Assembly (NCBI GenBank): GCA_958296065.1
Contig: CATQHX010000023.1
Location: 1 to 64,000 of the forward strand
Source: Vicinamibacterales bacterium
Lineage (GTDB): Bacteria > Acidobacteriota > Vicinamibacteria > Vicinamibacterales > UBA8438
Reading direction: 5' to 3'
DNA: 64,000 nucleotides
Each line of letters begins with the position of its first letter. Within the stretch, counting starts at the first letter, position 1. Of the stretch, positions 38,001 to 46,996 are shown piece after piece. The notes under the pieces are model-generated. The model was not told the DNA's origin and searched no databases. It worked only from the letters and a program-made list of their open reading frames with translations. Made by a program: the position numbers and the translations under genes.

Positions 38001-38527
38001 TGCATCTCCAGGAAGAAGCGGTCCGGGCCCAGGATGTCGCGGAACGACGCCGCGGCCTCGCGGGCCTTTCGCGCCCGGTCGCGGCAGAGGTTGGTGGCCA
38101 CCTCTCCCTTGAGGCAACTGCTGAGCCCTATGATGCCGTCGGCGTGGGCGGCCAGCAGCTCCTTGTCGATGCGGGGCTTGTAGTAGAAGCCTTCCGTGTA
38201 GCCTGCCGACACCAGCTTGATCAGGTTGTGGTAACCGGCGAGGTCGGATGCGAGCAGCACGAGATGGTTGGCCGTCTCGCCGGGAGTGCCGCTGTGGTTG
38301 CGCCGGTCGCCGTTGGCGACGTACACCTCGCAGCCGATGATCGGCTTGACTCCGCGCTTGCGCGCCTCGTCGTGGAACTTGATGGCGGAAAAGAGGTTCC
38401 CGTGCTCCGTCACCGCCACCGCCGGCATCTCGAGGCGGGCGACCTCGTCGAGCATCTCCCCGATCCGGCAGGCGCCGTCGAGCAGCGAGTACTCCGTGTG
38501 CAGGTGCAGGTGCACGAAGTCGGCCAT
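35018..38527 (-). CDS. dnaE: DNA polymerase III alpha subunit
   Basis: Replicative polymerase, 1169 residues, DnaE1-like size. The N-terminal PHP domain begins [18 protein letters not shown] and keeps TEHGN and DVHYLRQGD; the palm region has [23 protein letters not shown] and [15 protein letters not shown] with the catalytic Asp residues; the finger region PGPLGAGVI and the tandem HhH region [18 protein letters not shown] follow; the C-terminal OB fold starts near [20 protein letters not shown]. The ATG at 38527 is 11 bases after guaA. Part of a guaA-dnaE-recJ run. Confidence 0.97.
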   Translation of the reverse strand: [1169 protein letters not shown]

Positions 38528-38538
38528 GATGGTCGGAC

Positions 38539-40095
38539 CTATTCCCACTCGATGGTAGAAGGCGGTTTGGAGCTGATGTCGTACACCACCCGATTGATGC
38601 CGCGCACCTCGTTGACGATGCGGGACGACATGGCGGCAAGCAGGTCGTGGGGCAGCCGGGCCCAATCCGCCGTCATCCCGTCGCGGCTCTCCACGGCGCG
38701 AATTGCGATGGTGTGCTCGTACGTCCGCTCGTCGCCCATCACGCCGACGCTGCGAACGGGAAGGAGCACGGCAAACGCCTGCCACAGTCGACGGTAGAGC
38801 CCCGCCCGCCGGATCTCGTCCGCCACGACCGCATCCGCCCTCCGGAGCAGGTCGAGGCGCTCCGGCGTGACTTCGCCCACGATGCGCACGGCGAGGCCGG
38901 GCCCGGGAAAGGGCTGACGCCAGACGAACTCGTCGTCCACACCGAGCTCCCGGCCGAGTTGCCGGACCTCGTCCTTGAACAGCTCTCTCAACGGCTCGAC
39001 CAGCGAGAACCGCAGGCGCTCGGGCAGGCCGCCGACGTTGTGATGACTCTTGATGGCCGCCGACGGGCCGACGACCGACACGCTCTCGATGACATCGGGA
39101 TACAGCGTGCCCTGCGCGAGAAAGTCGAACCCGCCCAGCCGGCTGGCAACCGCCTCGAAGACGTCGATGAACGTCGCCCCGATGATCTTCCGTTTCCGTT
39201 CGGGATCGCGGACGCCGGCCAGCGCCGCAACGAACCGTGTGGAGGCGTCCTCGCAGACGAGGGGCAGGTACATGCGATTCGAGAAGCGCTCCTCGACCTG
39301 GGCGGCCTCGTTCAGGCGCAGGAGTCCGTTGTCGACGAAGATGCACTTCAGGCGATCGCCGACCGCGCGATGGACGAGCAGCGCCGCCACCGTGGAATCG
39401 ACGCCGCCGCTCAACCCGCACACGACGCGGCCGTCGTCCCCGACCTGCTGACGAATGCGCGTCGTCGCCTCATCGACGAAGGAAGCCATCGTCCAGTCGC
39501 CGGTGCATCCGCATACCCCGGTTGCGAAGTTGGCGAGGATCCTGGCGCCATGCTCGGTATGCGCGACTTCGGGATGAAAAAGAAGCGCGTAGAGGCGGCG
39601 AGCCGGATCCGCCATGCCCGCCACCGGCGCGTTCGCACTGGTGGCGAGAACATCGAAGCCGGAAGGAGCCTCTCCTACGACATCTCCGTGACTCGCCCAG
39701 ACCTCGATTGCATCCGGCACCCCGTCGAACAGATCGCCGCGCCCCCGTATCTCGACGGTTGCATGTCCGTACTCTCGTTCGGGCGCGCGGCCGACGCTGC
39801 CGCCCAGAGCAGCGGTCATCGCCTGCATGCCGTAGCAAATCCCGAGCACCGGCACCCCGGAGCTGAAGATCTCCGGATCGCACCGGGGAGCTCCCGCGTC
39901 GGAGAGGCTCGCGGGCCCTCCCGACAGGATTACGCCGGCAACGCGCCGGGCCCGGATATCCGCTGCTGAAGTCGTGAACGGCACGATCTCCGAGTACACG
40001 GAGGACTCCCGAAGCCGGCGCGCAATGAGTTGCGTGTACTGGGAGCCGAAATCGAGAACCAGAATGGCCTGATGGGTCACGAGCACATGATGCAA
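38539..40095 (-). CDS. guaA: GMP synthase (glutamine-hydrolysing)
   Basis: Converts XMP to GMP. An N-terminal class I amidotransferase domain ([34 protein letters not shown] with the catalytic Cys; the His-Glu pair in [11 protein letters not shown]), a PP-loop ATP pyrophosphatase ([14 protein letters not shown]) and the C-terminal dimerisation domain ending IEWE. About 513-518 residues. The start is ambiguous: TTG at 40095 gives the longest form, while GTG at 40086 or 40080 ([11 protein letters not shown]) fits the family better. No clear ribosome site. First gene of the long minus-strand run toward rpoN. Confidence 0.95.
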   Translation of the reverse strand: MHHVLVTHQAILVLDFGSQYTQLIARRLRESSVYSEIVPFTTSAADIRARRVAGVILSGGPASLSDAGAPRCDPEIFSSGVPVLGICYGMQAMTAALGGSVGRAPEREYGHATVEIRGRGDLFDGVPDAIEVWASHGDVVGEAPSGFDVLATSANAPVAGMADPARRLYALLFHPEVAHTEHGARILANFATGVCGCTGDWTMASFVDEATTRIRQQVGDDGRVVCGLSGGVDSTVAALLVHRAVGDRLKCIFVDNGLLRLNEAAQVEERFSNRMYLPLVCEDASTRFVAALAGVRDPERKRKIIGATFIDVFEAVASRLGGFDFLAQGTLYPDVIESVSVVGPSAAIKSHHNVGGLPERLRFSLVEPLRELFKDEVRQLGRELGVDDEFVWRQPFPGPGLAVRIVGEVTPERLDLLRRADAVVADEIRRAGLYRRLWQAFAVLLPVRSVGVMGDERTYEHTIAIRAVESRDGMTADWARLPHDLLAAMSSRIVNEVRGINRVVYDISSKPPSTIEWE

Positions 40096-40153
40096 GCGCC
40101 AACGGCGGGAAGGAGTCCGGCTCGGGCCACTCGACTCCCGCTATTATAACTGG

Positions 40154-41440
40154 GTGACCGGCCGGCGCACCACATCGGCGGCGACGCTCGTCGCGATGCT
40201 GCTGGGGGTCGCGACGGCCGCGCCGTCGGGGGCGCAGCCGACCAGGCCATTCGCTCCCTCGTACCTGCTGCCGGTCGATCTCGCCTGGACGACCGCTCTC
40301 GGCGCCAGCCCGCTTCATGACCCGGCTTTCGACCGCGAGCGAGCCTTCGTCGCCCTCCGCGACGACAACCTCGTCGCGCTGGATCTGGTGACGGGCGAGC
40401 GAATCTGGTCCACGGAACAACGGCTGGATCACCCGCCGGTAGCCGGTGACGGCGTAGTCGTGACGGCGAGCGGAAACAGTCTCGCCGGCCTGCGCGCCGC
40501 GGACGGCCTCCCGCTCTGGAACGCCGAGTTCGATTCGACGATTGTCGCCCCGCCCCTCTGGAACACCGGTTGGCTCGTAGTGAGCACCGAGGGCGGCCGA
40601 ATCGTCGTTCTGCGCGGTTTCGACGGCAGGGAACTGTGGCGCCGCACTCTGAACAGCGCGCCTGCGGTGCGGCCTTCCATCGCGGGCGACCGCCTCTACG
40701 TTTCACTCGGTGACGGGCGCGTCGTCGCGCTGGCGCTGGGCAGCGGAACCTTGATCTGGGAACGTGACATCCCGGGCGAACCGCAGGGAATTCTCCCGTT
40801 GGACGCGCTGTACGTCGGCTCGACCGACAACTTCCTGTACCGGCTGGCGCTCGACGACGGGGCCTTCGAGTGGGCTTGGCGCACGGGAGGCGATATTGTC
40901 GGTACGCCTGCCGCCGACGCGGCGCGCGTTTACTTCAACTCCCGGGACAACGTGTTGCGCGCACTGGATCGGCGCAACGGCGCCCGACGCTGGCGCCGGC
41001 CCCTTGCGGGACGGCCGGCCGGCGGTCCGATCCGGATCGACTCGGTCGTCCTCGTGGCCGGGATCTCACCCACCGTCGCGCTCTTCGATACCGAGACCGG
41101 GTTCCCCCGCGGACAGTACGTCGCGTCGAGCGAGCTCGCTGCGATGCCGCACGTCATTGCGGACGCCCGACCACCGCAGCCGCACATCATCCTGATGACC
41201 GGATCGGGCGATCTGATTGGCCTGATGGCAGCCGCCGGACCGCCTCAGCTTCCGCTCGGACTGCCTTTCGAGCCGTTTCTGCCGCAACCGGCCCTCCTGT
41301 CCCTGTCCGAACTTGTCGACTGGTTCCCGGCACGCAGGCCGGGTGAACCTCCGCCACCGCCCTCGATCCTGCCGCTCACCGGCATCGTGGACTGGTTCCC
41401 GCTGCAGGAACCGAGCGCGCTCCAGGCTCCGCCGCGTTAA
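40154..41440 (+). CDS. Exported beta-propeller protein (PQQ/BamB-like repeats)
   Basis: 428 residues: a signal peptide (~1-28, LVAMLLGVATAAPSGA) and about seven PQQ-like propeller blades (WSTEQRLDHPPVAGDGVVVT, YVGSTDNFLYRLALDDGAFEWAW, YFNSRDNVLRALDRRNG). BamB in the outer-membrane protein assembly machine has this fold and length, but no lipobox is seen, so identity as BamB is not secure. The C-terminal ~60 residues are Pro-rich, with the DWFP motif twice (VDWFPARRPGEPPPPP and VDWFPLQEP). Five bases before the histidine kinase, so likely co-transcribed. Confidence 0.75.
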   Translation: MTGRRTTSAATLVAMLLGVATAAPSGAQPTRPFAPSYLLPVDLAWTTALGASPLHDPAFDRERAFVALRDDNLVALDLVTGERIWSTEQRLDHPPVAGDGVVVTASGNSLAGLRAADGLPLWNAEFDSTIVAPPLWNTGWLVVSTEGGRIVVLRGFDGRELWRRTLNSAPAVRPSIAGDRLYVSLGDGRVVALALGSGTLIWERDIPGEPQGILPLDALYVGSTDNFLYRLALDDGAFEWAWRTGGDIVGTPAADAARVYFNSRDNVLRALDRRNGARRWRRPLAGRPAGGPIRIDSVVLVAGISPTVALFDTETGFPRGQYVASSELAAMPHVIADARPPQPHIILMTGSGDLIGLMAAAGPPQLPLGLPFEPFLPQPALLSLSELVDWFPARRPGEPPPPPSILPLTGIVDWFPLQEPSALQAPPR

Positions 41441-41445
41441 CCTCC

Positions 41446-44400
41446 ATGCGCCCGACATCGTGGCCCGGGGTCGTTCTGGTCGCCGCCATCGCCGCGGCCC
41501 TCGTCACCGGCGTGGGCGCACTGCTCGAGCCGCTTTGGTTCGGAACGACGCGCGATGCCGGTTTCGAACGGGTCGAGCAACACGTCCGCCGACAATTCGA
41601 CGACCTGGCGCAAACCCTCCAACGGACCGCCGTGTCGCTGGCCACCGCCCCGGCCCTGACGGAGGGACTGACGACCGGCAACCGAGCCGCCCTCGTCCGT
41701 CTGTTCGAACTGACGCAAGATGCGGTTCCGGCGGGAGCCGGCGATCTTGCGGTGACCATCTACGATGCGATGGCGACGCCGCGAGCGTGGACAGGTCGGC
41801 CGTCGGAGCTGTCTCGCGAGTACATACTGTCCGAATCCGAGTTTCACGTCGTTTATGGGCCCTTCGGCCTGCGCCTGGTGTACGTGGAGCCGATCACGGC
41901 CATCGCCAGTGGCTACGCTCGCCGCTCGAGGATTGGCTCCGTGTCGACCGAACTCGTGCTCTCGGCCGGTGCCGGTCTGGCGACCGAGGGCGGTCCGTCA
42001 CCGCTCGCGTCGCCCGTAGCGCCGCTCAGCCTGCGGCCCTTCGCGGAAACCCTCGTCGAGGAGTCGGGCCGGCGCCGCTTCACGCTCGCGGCGCCGAGCG
42101 GCCTGCCACTGCTCGAGGCCTCGGTGGCGGACGACGACCTCGACCGGGCTCGCGCGAACTGGCAGAGATCCGTACGCGACTGGGCTTTCGCCCTCGCAGC
42201 TCTGGTGCTCGGCCTGACCGCATTGCCCGCACTGGTTCGCGCTCCCCGTGGACCGGACGCCAGAACCGTCGCGCGTGACGCTGCGTCCGCGGCGTGCGCG
42301 CTCCTTGCCGCCTGCGGACTGCTGTGGACCGCCGCGGCTCCGGGCCCGGTCCGACCCGCGCTGTTCTCCGATGCCACCTATGCGTCCATCCTCTTGCCCG
42401 GCCTGCTCCGCTCGCCGGCCGACCTGCTGCTGCTGGGTCTGGTCCTCACGGCGGTCGCGGCCACTGCGGGACGATTCGCCGACGTGGCCCGCACCGCTTG
42501 GCGCCACCACCGCTGGAGTGCGACCCGCGCCAGCGTCTTGAGGGCGCACGCCACCGCCGGCGTCGTGGCGGCGGTGCTGCTCGCCACTTACGAGGTCCTG
42601 CTCGCCGACACGGTGTCGGGGTCGGCCGTCGACCTGCTTCAGTGGTCCCGCAACCCGCTGGATTCATCGCGCATCGGACTGCTTCTCGGCCTGCTCCTTG
42701 CGGCCACCGCAACGGTCTGGCTGGGAGCCTCCGTGCTTCTCCTCGTCGACGCCCGATGGAATCGTCGACTGCACGGAGTGCGTTTTGCCGCGCTGGCCGG
42801 CACCCTGGCTCCCGGCTTGTTGTTGGCATTGGTCCCCTTGGTACCGACGGTGCCGTACGTTGCCCTGTTGGCCGGGGTCGTCGGTACCTCGCTGGCCGCG
42901 GCGCGCATGCGCCCCTGGTTTCGGCATGCGTCGGAGTCCGGACGGCTCGCGGCCATTCTCGGAGTGCTGACTGTTCCCGCGCTGCTGGCCTACCCGGCAA
43001 TCGCCGACCAGGGACTGGCGGCCAAGCGGCGCCTCATCGAGGACACGATCGCCCCGGCGACCGCTGGTCATCCGGAGATGATCCTGGCGAATCTGTCCGA
43101 GGCACAACGCGAGATCGACACGCTGCTCGCTCGTTCGCCGGGTACGGTCGACGTTTTCCGGCCGGCGGACGATAGAGCGACACCCGATGCGGCGTTCTCC
43201 GTATGGCGACAGACCGCGCTGGCCCGTCTCCTTCTGACCTCGGCCATCGAGCTGTACGGTCCGGACCGATCACTCGTGAGCCGCTTCGCCCTGAATTTCC
43301 CGGACGCACCGGCCGTCCCGTCGTTCCAGGGAACCAGTTGCGACTGGGAGGTCTACGGCGAGGTCTTTCCCTCAGGCACGGAGGAACGCCGCGTCCTGCA
43401 TGCGGAACGAGGGTTCTGTCTGCCCTGGCCGGGCGATATGCCGGCAGCCGATGCTGTCGCCGGCGCCATTGTCGTCCATGTTCCCCTCGACTACCGGGCT
43501 CTGCCCTTCATCCCATCGCAGAACCCTTATCGTGACGTGCTCCGCGCGGTCCCGCATCCGGCGGACACGAGCGCACTGGACGCCGACCTGGAGCTGGCGG
43601 TCTATGGCTGGGGACTCAGTCCCCTCTTCACTTTCGGATCCGCCGGGTGGACGATAGACGAGACCCTCTTCGAGCGCATCTACGCGTCGCGGGAACCGTT
43701 CTGGACGACGTTGCGGGCCGGCGACCGCACTTCCGCCGTGTATATCTCCAACAACCGAGGCGGCATCTATGTTCTCGGCTATCCTCTGCTTGCGCCGTTC
43801 GATCACTTGATCAGACTCGCCGAAATCGTCTCCTTGACCGGCGCGGCCTTCGGCCTGTGGGTCATCGTCCTTGCCCTGGCCGGTCCGTTCACGGCCGGGG
43901 GGTATCGCCTCGGTCGGGAGCTCGTCCGCGAACTCCGTGCCAGCTTCTATCGACGCCTGTTCCTGGCGTTCGTCGCGGTCGCGGCCGTTCCGGTGCTCGG
44001 CCTGGCGATCCTCATTCGCAACTACTCGACCGCACAGCTCCGAACCGACGTCGAGGCCGGCGCGGAACGAACCGCGGTCGTGGCCCAACGCGTGATCGCC
44101 GAGCTCCAGCAGGCAGCGGACCCGGCGACCGTCGTGACCGACGATCTGCTGGTGTTCGTCAGCCAAATCATCGAACAGGACGTGAACATCTTCGAGGGCC
44201 CACGCCTCATCGCCACGAGCGAGCGCGACCTGTTCGCCTCCGGTCTGCTGCCGACCCGCACGCCAGCGGCCGTGTACAACGCAATCGCGCTGGCCCAGGC
44301 AGCGACGTTCGTGACCGAGGACGCGTTCGGCTCGCAGGGCTATCTGGTAGCGGCTGCGCCGATCCGGTCCGTGGGCTCCGATGCCATCCTGACGGTCCCA

Positions 44401-45396
44401 CTGGCGTCGCGACAGCGCGACATCGAGCGCCAGATCCGCGATCTCGATCGCGGCATCCTGCTGGGCGTGACCCTGCTCGTCCTTCTGGGAGCCGCCAGCG
44501 GCTTCTATATCGCCGAACGCATCGCCGATCCGGTCCAGCGCCTGACCCGCGCGACGCGGCGTATCGCGCGCGGCGACTTCGACGCCCGCGTCGCGACGCG
44601 GTCCGCCGACGAGATCGAGCGACTGATGACGGCCTTCAATCGCATGGCCGGCGACCTCGCGGTACAGCGGCAGCGCCTCGAGCGCACGCATCGCCTCGAG
44701 GCCTGGGCAGAGATGGCACGACAGGTCGCCCACGAGATCAAGAACCCGTTGACGCCGGTCCAGCTCTCGGCCGAACATCTGCTGCGCGTCCATCGGGATC
44801 GTGGCGAGCCGCTCGGTTCAGTGCTCGGAAACTGCGTCGATTCGATCCTTGCGCAGGTCCGGCTGCTCCGGCAGATTGCGTCGGAGTTTTCCAGCTTCGC
44901 TTCGTCGCCCCCGGTAAAGCGCGAATCGACGGTTCTGGCCGAGGTCGTTCAGGAGGTCCTCGACCCTTATCGGACCGGACTCGCCGGCCGGATCGACTTG
45001 ACCGTCGACGTGCCGGCCTCGCTGCCGCGCGTCGTGGTCGATCGGACGCTCATCGGCCGGGCCATCACGAACCTGGTCGAAAACGCGCTGCATGCCATGC
45101 CGGGCAATGGCCGACTCAGCCTGTCGGCGACCATGGACGCACGGGAGGTCGTGCTGCTCGTCCAGGATACGGGGGTCGGGCTGGACGAAGCATTGCTGGC
45201 CCACGTCTTCGAGCCCTATTTTTCGACGAAGGTCTCCGGTACGGGCCTCGGCATGGCGATCGCGAAACGCAACGTCGAGTTGAACGCAGGCACCATCGCC
45301 ATAGCCAGCCGGAAAGGAGAAGGCGCAGCGGTCACGTTGCGACTCCCGATGGCGAGCCCCTCCGAGCCGCGCGCCGCGCCGCCGCCATCTGCATAG
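41446..45396 (+). CDS. Very large NtrY-like sensor histidine kinase
   Basis: 1316 residues. N-terminal: one helix, a ~180-residue extracytoplasmic region, then a block of about ten hydrophobic helices (about 240-520), a second extracytoplasmic region (~540-790), another helix pair, a third sensor segment (about 850-990), a helix, HAMP (about 1020-1075, RIADPVQRLTRATRRIARGDF), then HisKA with phospho-acceptor His1096 (VAHEIKNPLTPVQL) and HATPase (NLVENALHAMP, DTGVGLD, GTGLGMAI). The C-terminal half matches NtrY-type kinases, normally paired with a sigma-54 NtrX regulator. No regulator follows; the next gene is convergent. Ligand unknown. Confidence 0.85.
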   Translation: MRPTSWPGVVLVAAIAAALVTGVGALLEPLWFGTTRDAGFERVEQHVRRQFDDLAQTLQRTAVSLATAPALTEGLTTGNRAALVRLFELTQDAVPAGAGDLAVTIYDAMATPRAWTGRPSELSREYILSESEFHVVYGPFGLRLVYVEPITAIASGYARRSRIGSVSTELVLSAGAGLATEGGPSPLASPVAPLSLRPFAETLVEESGRRRFTLAAPSGLPLLEASVADDDLDRARANWQRSVRDWAFALAALVLGLTALPALVRAPRGPDARTVARDAASAACALLAACGLLWTAAAPGPVRPALFSDATYASILLPGLLRSPADLLLLGLVLTAVAATAGRFADVARTAWRHHRWSATRASVLRAHATAGVVAAVLLATYEVLLADTVSGSAVDLLQWSRNPLDSSRIGLLLGLLLAATATVWLGASVLLLVDARWNRRLHGVRFAALAGTLAPGLLLALVPLVPTVPYVALLAGVVGTSLAAARMRPWFRHASESGRLAAILGVLTVPALLAYPAIADQGLAAKRRLIEDTIAPATAGHPEMILANLSEAQREIDTLLARSPGTVDVFRPADDRATPDAAFSVWRQTALARLLLTSAIELYGPDRSLVSRFALNFPDAPAVPSFQGTSCDWEVYGEVFPSGTEERRVLHAERGFCLPWPGDMPAADAVAGAIVVHVPLDYRALPFIPSQNPYRDVLRAVPHPADTSALDADLELAVYGWGLSPLFTFGSAGWTIDETLFERIYASREPFWTTLRAGDRTSAVYISNNRGGIYVLGYPLLAPFDHLIRLAEIVSLTGAAFGLWVIVLALAGPFTAGGYRLGRELVRELRASFYRRLFLAFVAVAAVPVLGLAILIRNYSTAQLRTDVEAGAERTAVVAQRVIAELQQAADPATVVTDDLLVFVSQIIEQDVNIFEGPRLIATSERDLFASGLLPTRTPAAVYNAIALAQAATFVTEDAFGSQGYLVAAAPIRSVGSDAILTVPLASRQRDIERQIRDLDRGILLGVTLLVLLGAASGFYIAERIADPVQRLTRATRRIARGDFDARVATRSADEIERLMTAFNRMAGDLAVQRQRLERTHRLEAWAEMARQVAHEIKNPLTPVQLSAEHLLRVHRDRGEPLGSVLGNCVDSILAQVRLLRQIASEFSSFASSPPVKRESTVLAEVVQEVLDPYRTGLAGRIDLTVDVPASLPRVVVDRTLIGRAITNLVENALHAMPGNGRLSLSATMDAREVVLLVQDTGVGLDEALLAHVFEPYFSTKVSGTGLGMAIAKRNVELNAGTIAIASRKGEGAAVTLRLPMASPSEPRAAPPPSA

Positions 45397-45442
45397 CGGG
45401 TGACGAGTGCATGCGCGACCCGGGAGCGGGAGAGCGCCCCTG

Positions 45443-46246
45443 TCAGGCGGAACGCTCCGCCGGAACGTCGGGGTCCACAGGCGTGGTCACGCGTGCAGGA
45501 CGACGCTGGCCGCGGTTCATGGCCGCGCCTACCATGCCCGACGCCAGGTACGCATAGGCCATCACGAGAAGTACGACTTCCGGCTGCGCCGCTATCGCGG
45601 CGATGACCGCGGCGATGACGAGCGGCGTGAGATAGGAACGACGCCGGCCCGGAATCAGCGCACCGAAGCTCCTGAATCGCAGGCGGCTGACCATCAGAGC
45701 AGCGGGCACCAGCACAATCGGCAGCGCGGCAAGCGCCGCACCAGGCTCCGCGAATCCCAGCGGATACGCGAACACGGTCGAGGCGGGAACCCCCGCCGCG
45801 GCGGGACTTGGCAGGCCGATGAAGTACCGCTTGTCTCCCTCCTTGCCCTGAATATTGAACCGCGCCAGCCGCACGGCCACCGCGGCCAGCCAGAGGAAGG
45901 CCACGGCCCAACCCAGGCGCCCGAGCGGCTCCAACCCCCAGGCGAAAACCAGCGTTGCCGGCGCGACGCCGAACGAGATGACGTCGGCCAGTGAGTCGAA
46001 CTCCACGCCGAAGTCACTGGTCGCTCCGGTCGCCCGCGCCACTCGCCCATCGAGCCCGTCGAGCACGATGGCGAATCCGATGAACGGAGCCGCGGTGAAG
46101 TAGTCGCCACGCATCGCGAAGACGATGCACGCCCAGCCGCAGAACATGTTCGCCACGGTGAACAGGCTCGGAAGCAGGTACGTGCCCCCACGAAATCGTC
46201 GGGGACGGGGCGCCTTACCGCCAAACATCGACAGCACTCTGCTCAT
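45443..46246 (-). CDS. pssA: CDP-diacylglycerol-serine O-phosphatidyltransferase
   Basis: Makes phosphatidylserine from CDP-DAG and serine in the inner membrane. 267 residues with about seven helices and the CDP-alcohol phosphotransferase motif: DGLDGRVARATGATSDFGVE followed by FDSLAD, which keeps all conserved Asp, Gly and Arg residues. The type II (membrane) PssA family ends with a Pro-rich basic tail, as here. Its ATG at 46246 lies within the 3' end of psd (stop at 46215), so the two genes overlap by 32 bases and are certainly coupled. Confidence 0.93.
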   Translation of the reverse strand: MSRVLSMFGGKAPRPRRFRGGTYLLPSLFTVANMFCGWACIVFAMRGDYFTAAPFIGFAIVLDGLDGRVARATGATSDFGVEFDSLADVISFGVAPATLVFAWGLEPLGRLGWAVAFLWLAAVAVRLARFNIQGKEGDKRYFIGLPSPAAAGVPASTVFAYPLGFAEPGAALAALPIVLVPAALMVSRLRFRSFGALIPGRRRSYLTPLVIAAVIAAIAAQPEVVLLVMAYAYLASGMVGAAMNRGQRRPARVTTPVDPDVPAERSA

Positions 46247-46901
46247 GATCTGGATTCCCGCCCTCTGACAGTCGTGCCACCACTGTCTCTCCGCCCCGAA
46301 CCATCTCGCCCGCGGTAACCGCGAGGGCGGCCGACTCGGGCAGAAAGACGTCCATTCGCGATCCGAACTTCATGATGCCGAACCGCTGTCCGCGCACCAC
46401 GTTCATGCCGGGAGCCAGACGACAGACCACGCGCCGCGCGAGCACCCCCACCACCTGTCTGAAGACCACCGTCTGACCCGCGTGATCGATACGGATCTCG
46501 CTACGCTCGTTCTCGACCCCGGAGCGGCGATCGTAGGCGGGCAGGAAACGCCCGCGGCGATGGGTCACTTCCAGCACGCGGCCGCCGATCGGGGTCCGGT
46601 TGACGTGCACGTCGAGCGGCGACAGGAAAATGCTCAACTGCTGCCAGTTCCCTTCCGGCGCGGTCCGGGCATCGGCCCGGCCGGCATGCAGAACTCGGCC
46701 ATCGGCTGGCGAAAGGACCGCGTCGAGTCCGGCGCCTGCCGGTTCCAGCCGATCCGGATCGCGAAAGAAGAAAGTAAATCCTACGGCCAGCAGCCCGGAG
46801 GCGGCGCCGGGCATCCAGAGGTCGAACCACCCGAACAGCCCACCGACGGCAGCCGCGCCCACGATGAACGGAATCCCCGCCCGATCGATCTTCATGTTCA
46901 T
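46215..46901 (-). CDS. psd: Phosphatidylserine decarboxylase (small type)
   Basis: 228-residue pyruvoyl enzyme turning phosphatidylserine into phosphatidylethanolamine. It has N-terminal helices (FIVGAAAVGGLFGWFDL), FFRDPDR, VLSPADGRV, FLSPLDVHVNR and the self-cleavage motif FGSR (about 190), where the Ser becomes the pyruvoyl group; the short length is that of the archaeal/alphaproteobacterial type rather than E. coli Psd. The start MNMK at 46901 is chosen because the upstream part of the frame (to 47318) does not resemble the family. It feeds directly into pssA, with 32 bases of overlap. Confidence 0.93.
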   Translation of the reverse strand: MNMKIDRAGIPFIVGAAAVGGLFGWFDLWMPGAASGLLAVGFTFFFRDPDRLEPAGAGLDAVLSPADGRVLHAGRADARTAPEGNWQQLSIFLSPLDVHVNRTPIGGRVLEVTHRRGRFLPAYDRRSGVENERSEIRIDHAGQTVVFRQVVGVLARRVVCRLAPGMNVVRGQRFGIMKFGSRMDVFLPESAALAVTAGEMVRGGETVVARLSEGGNPDHEQSAVDVWR

Positions 46902-46996
46902 GCGCAGGGGACATCTCGGGGACGGGTGCGCTGTCGCCGGTTGCGAGTTGTCGTGTTCTTGCCGCCAGCGTTCCGGCACCGACCTCGCGGCGCCTG

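Noticed and set aside
35051-38797. A 1248-codon open frame antisense to dnaE
   Set aside because: The antisense of a high-GC gene with few stop codons; composition is Arg/Leu/Asp-rich with no domain, no ribosome site, and dnaE itself is unambiguous.
43647-45557. A 636-codon alternative plus-strand frame within the histidine kinase
   Set aside because: Arg/Gly/Pro-rich shadow translation; the kinase motifs are all in the other frame.
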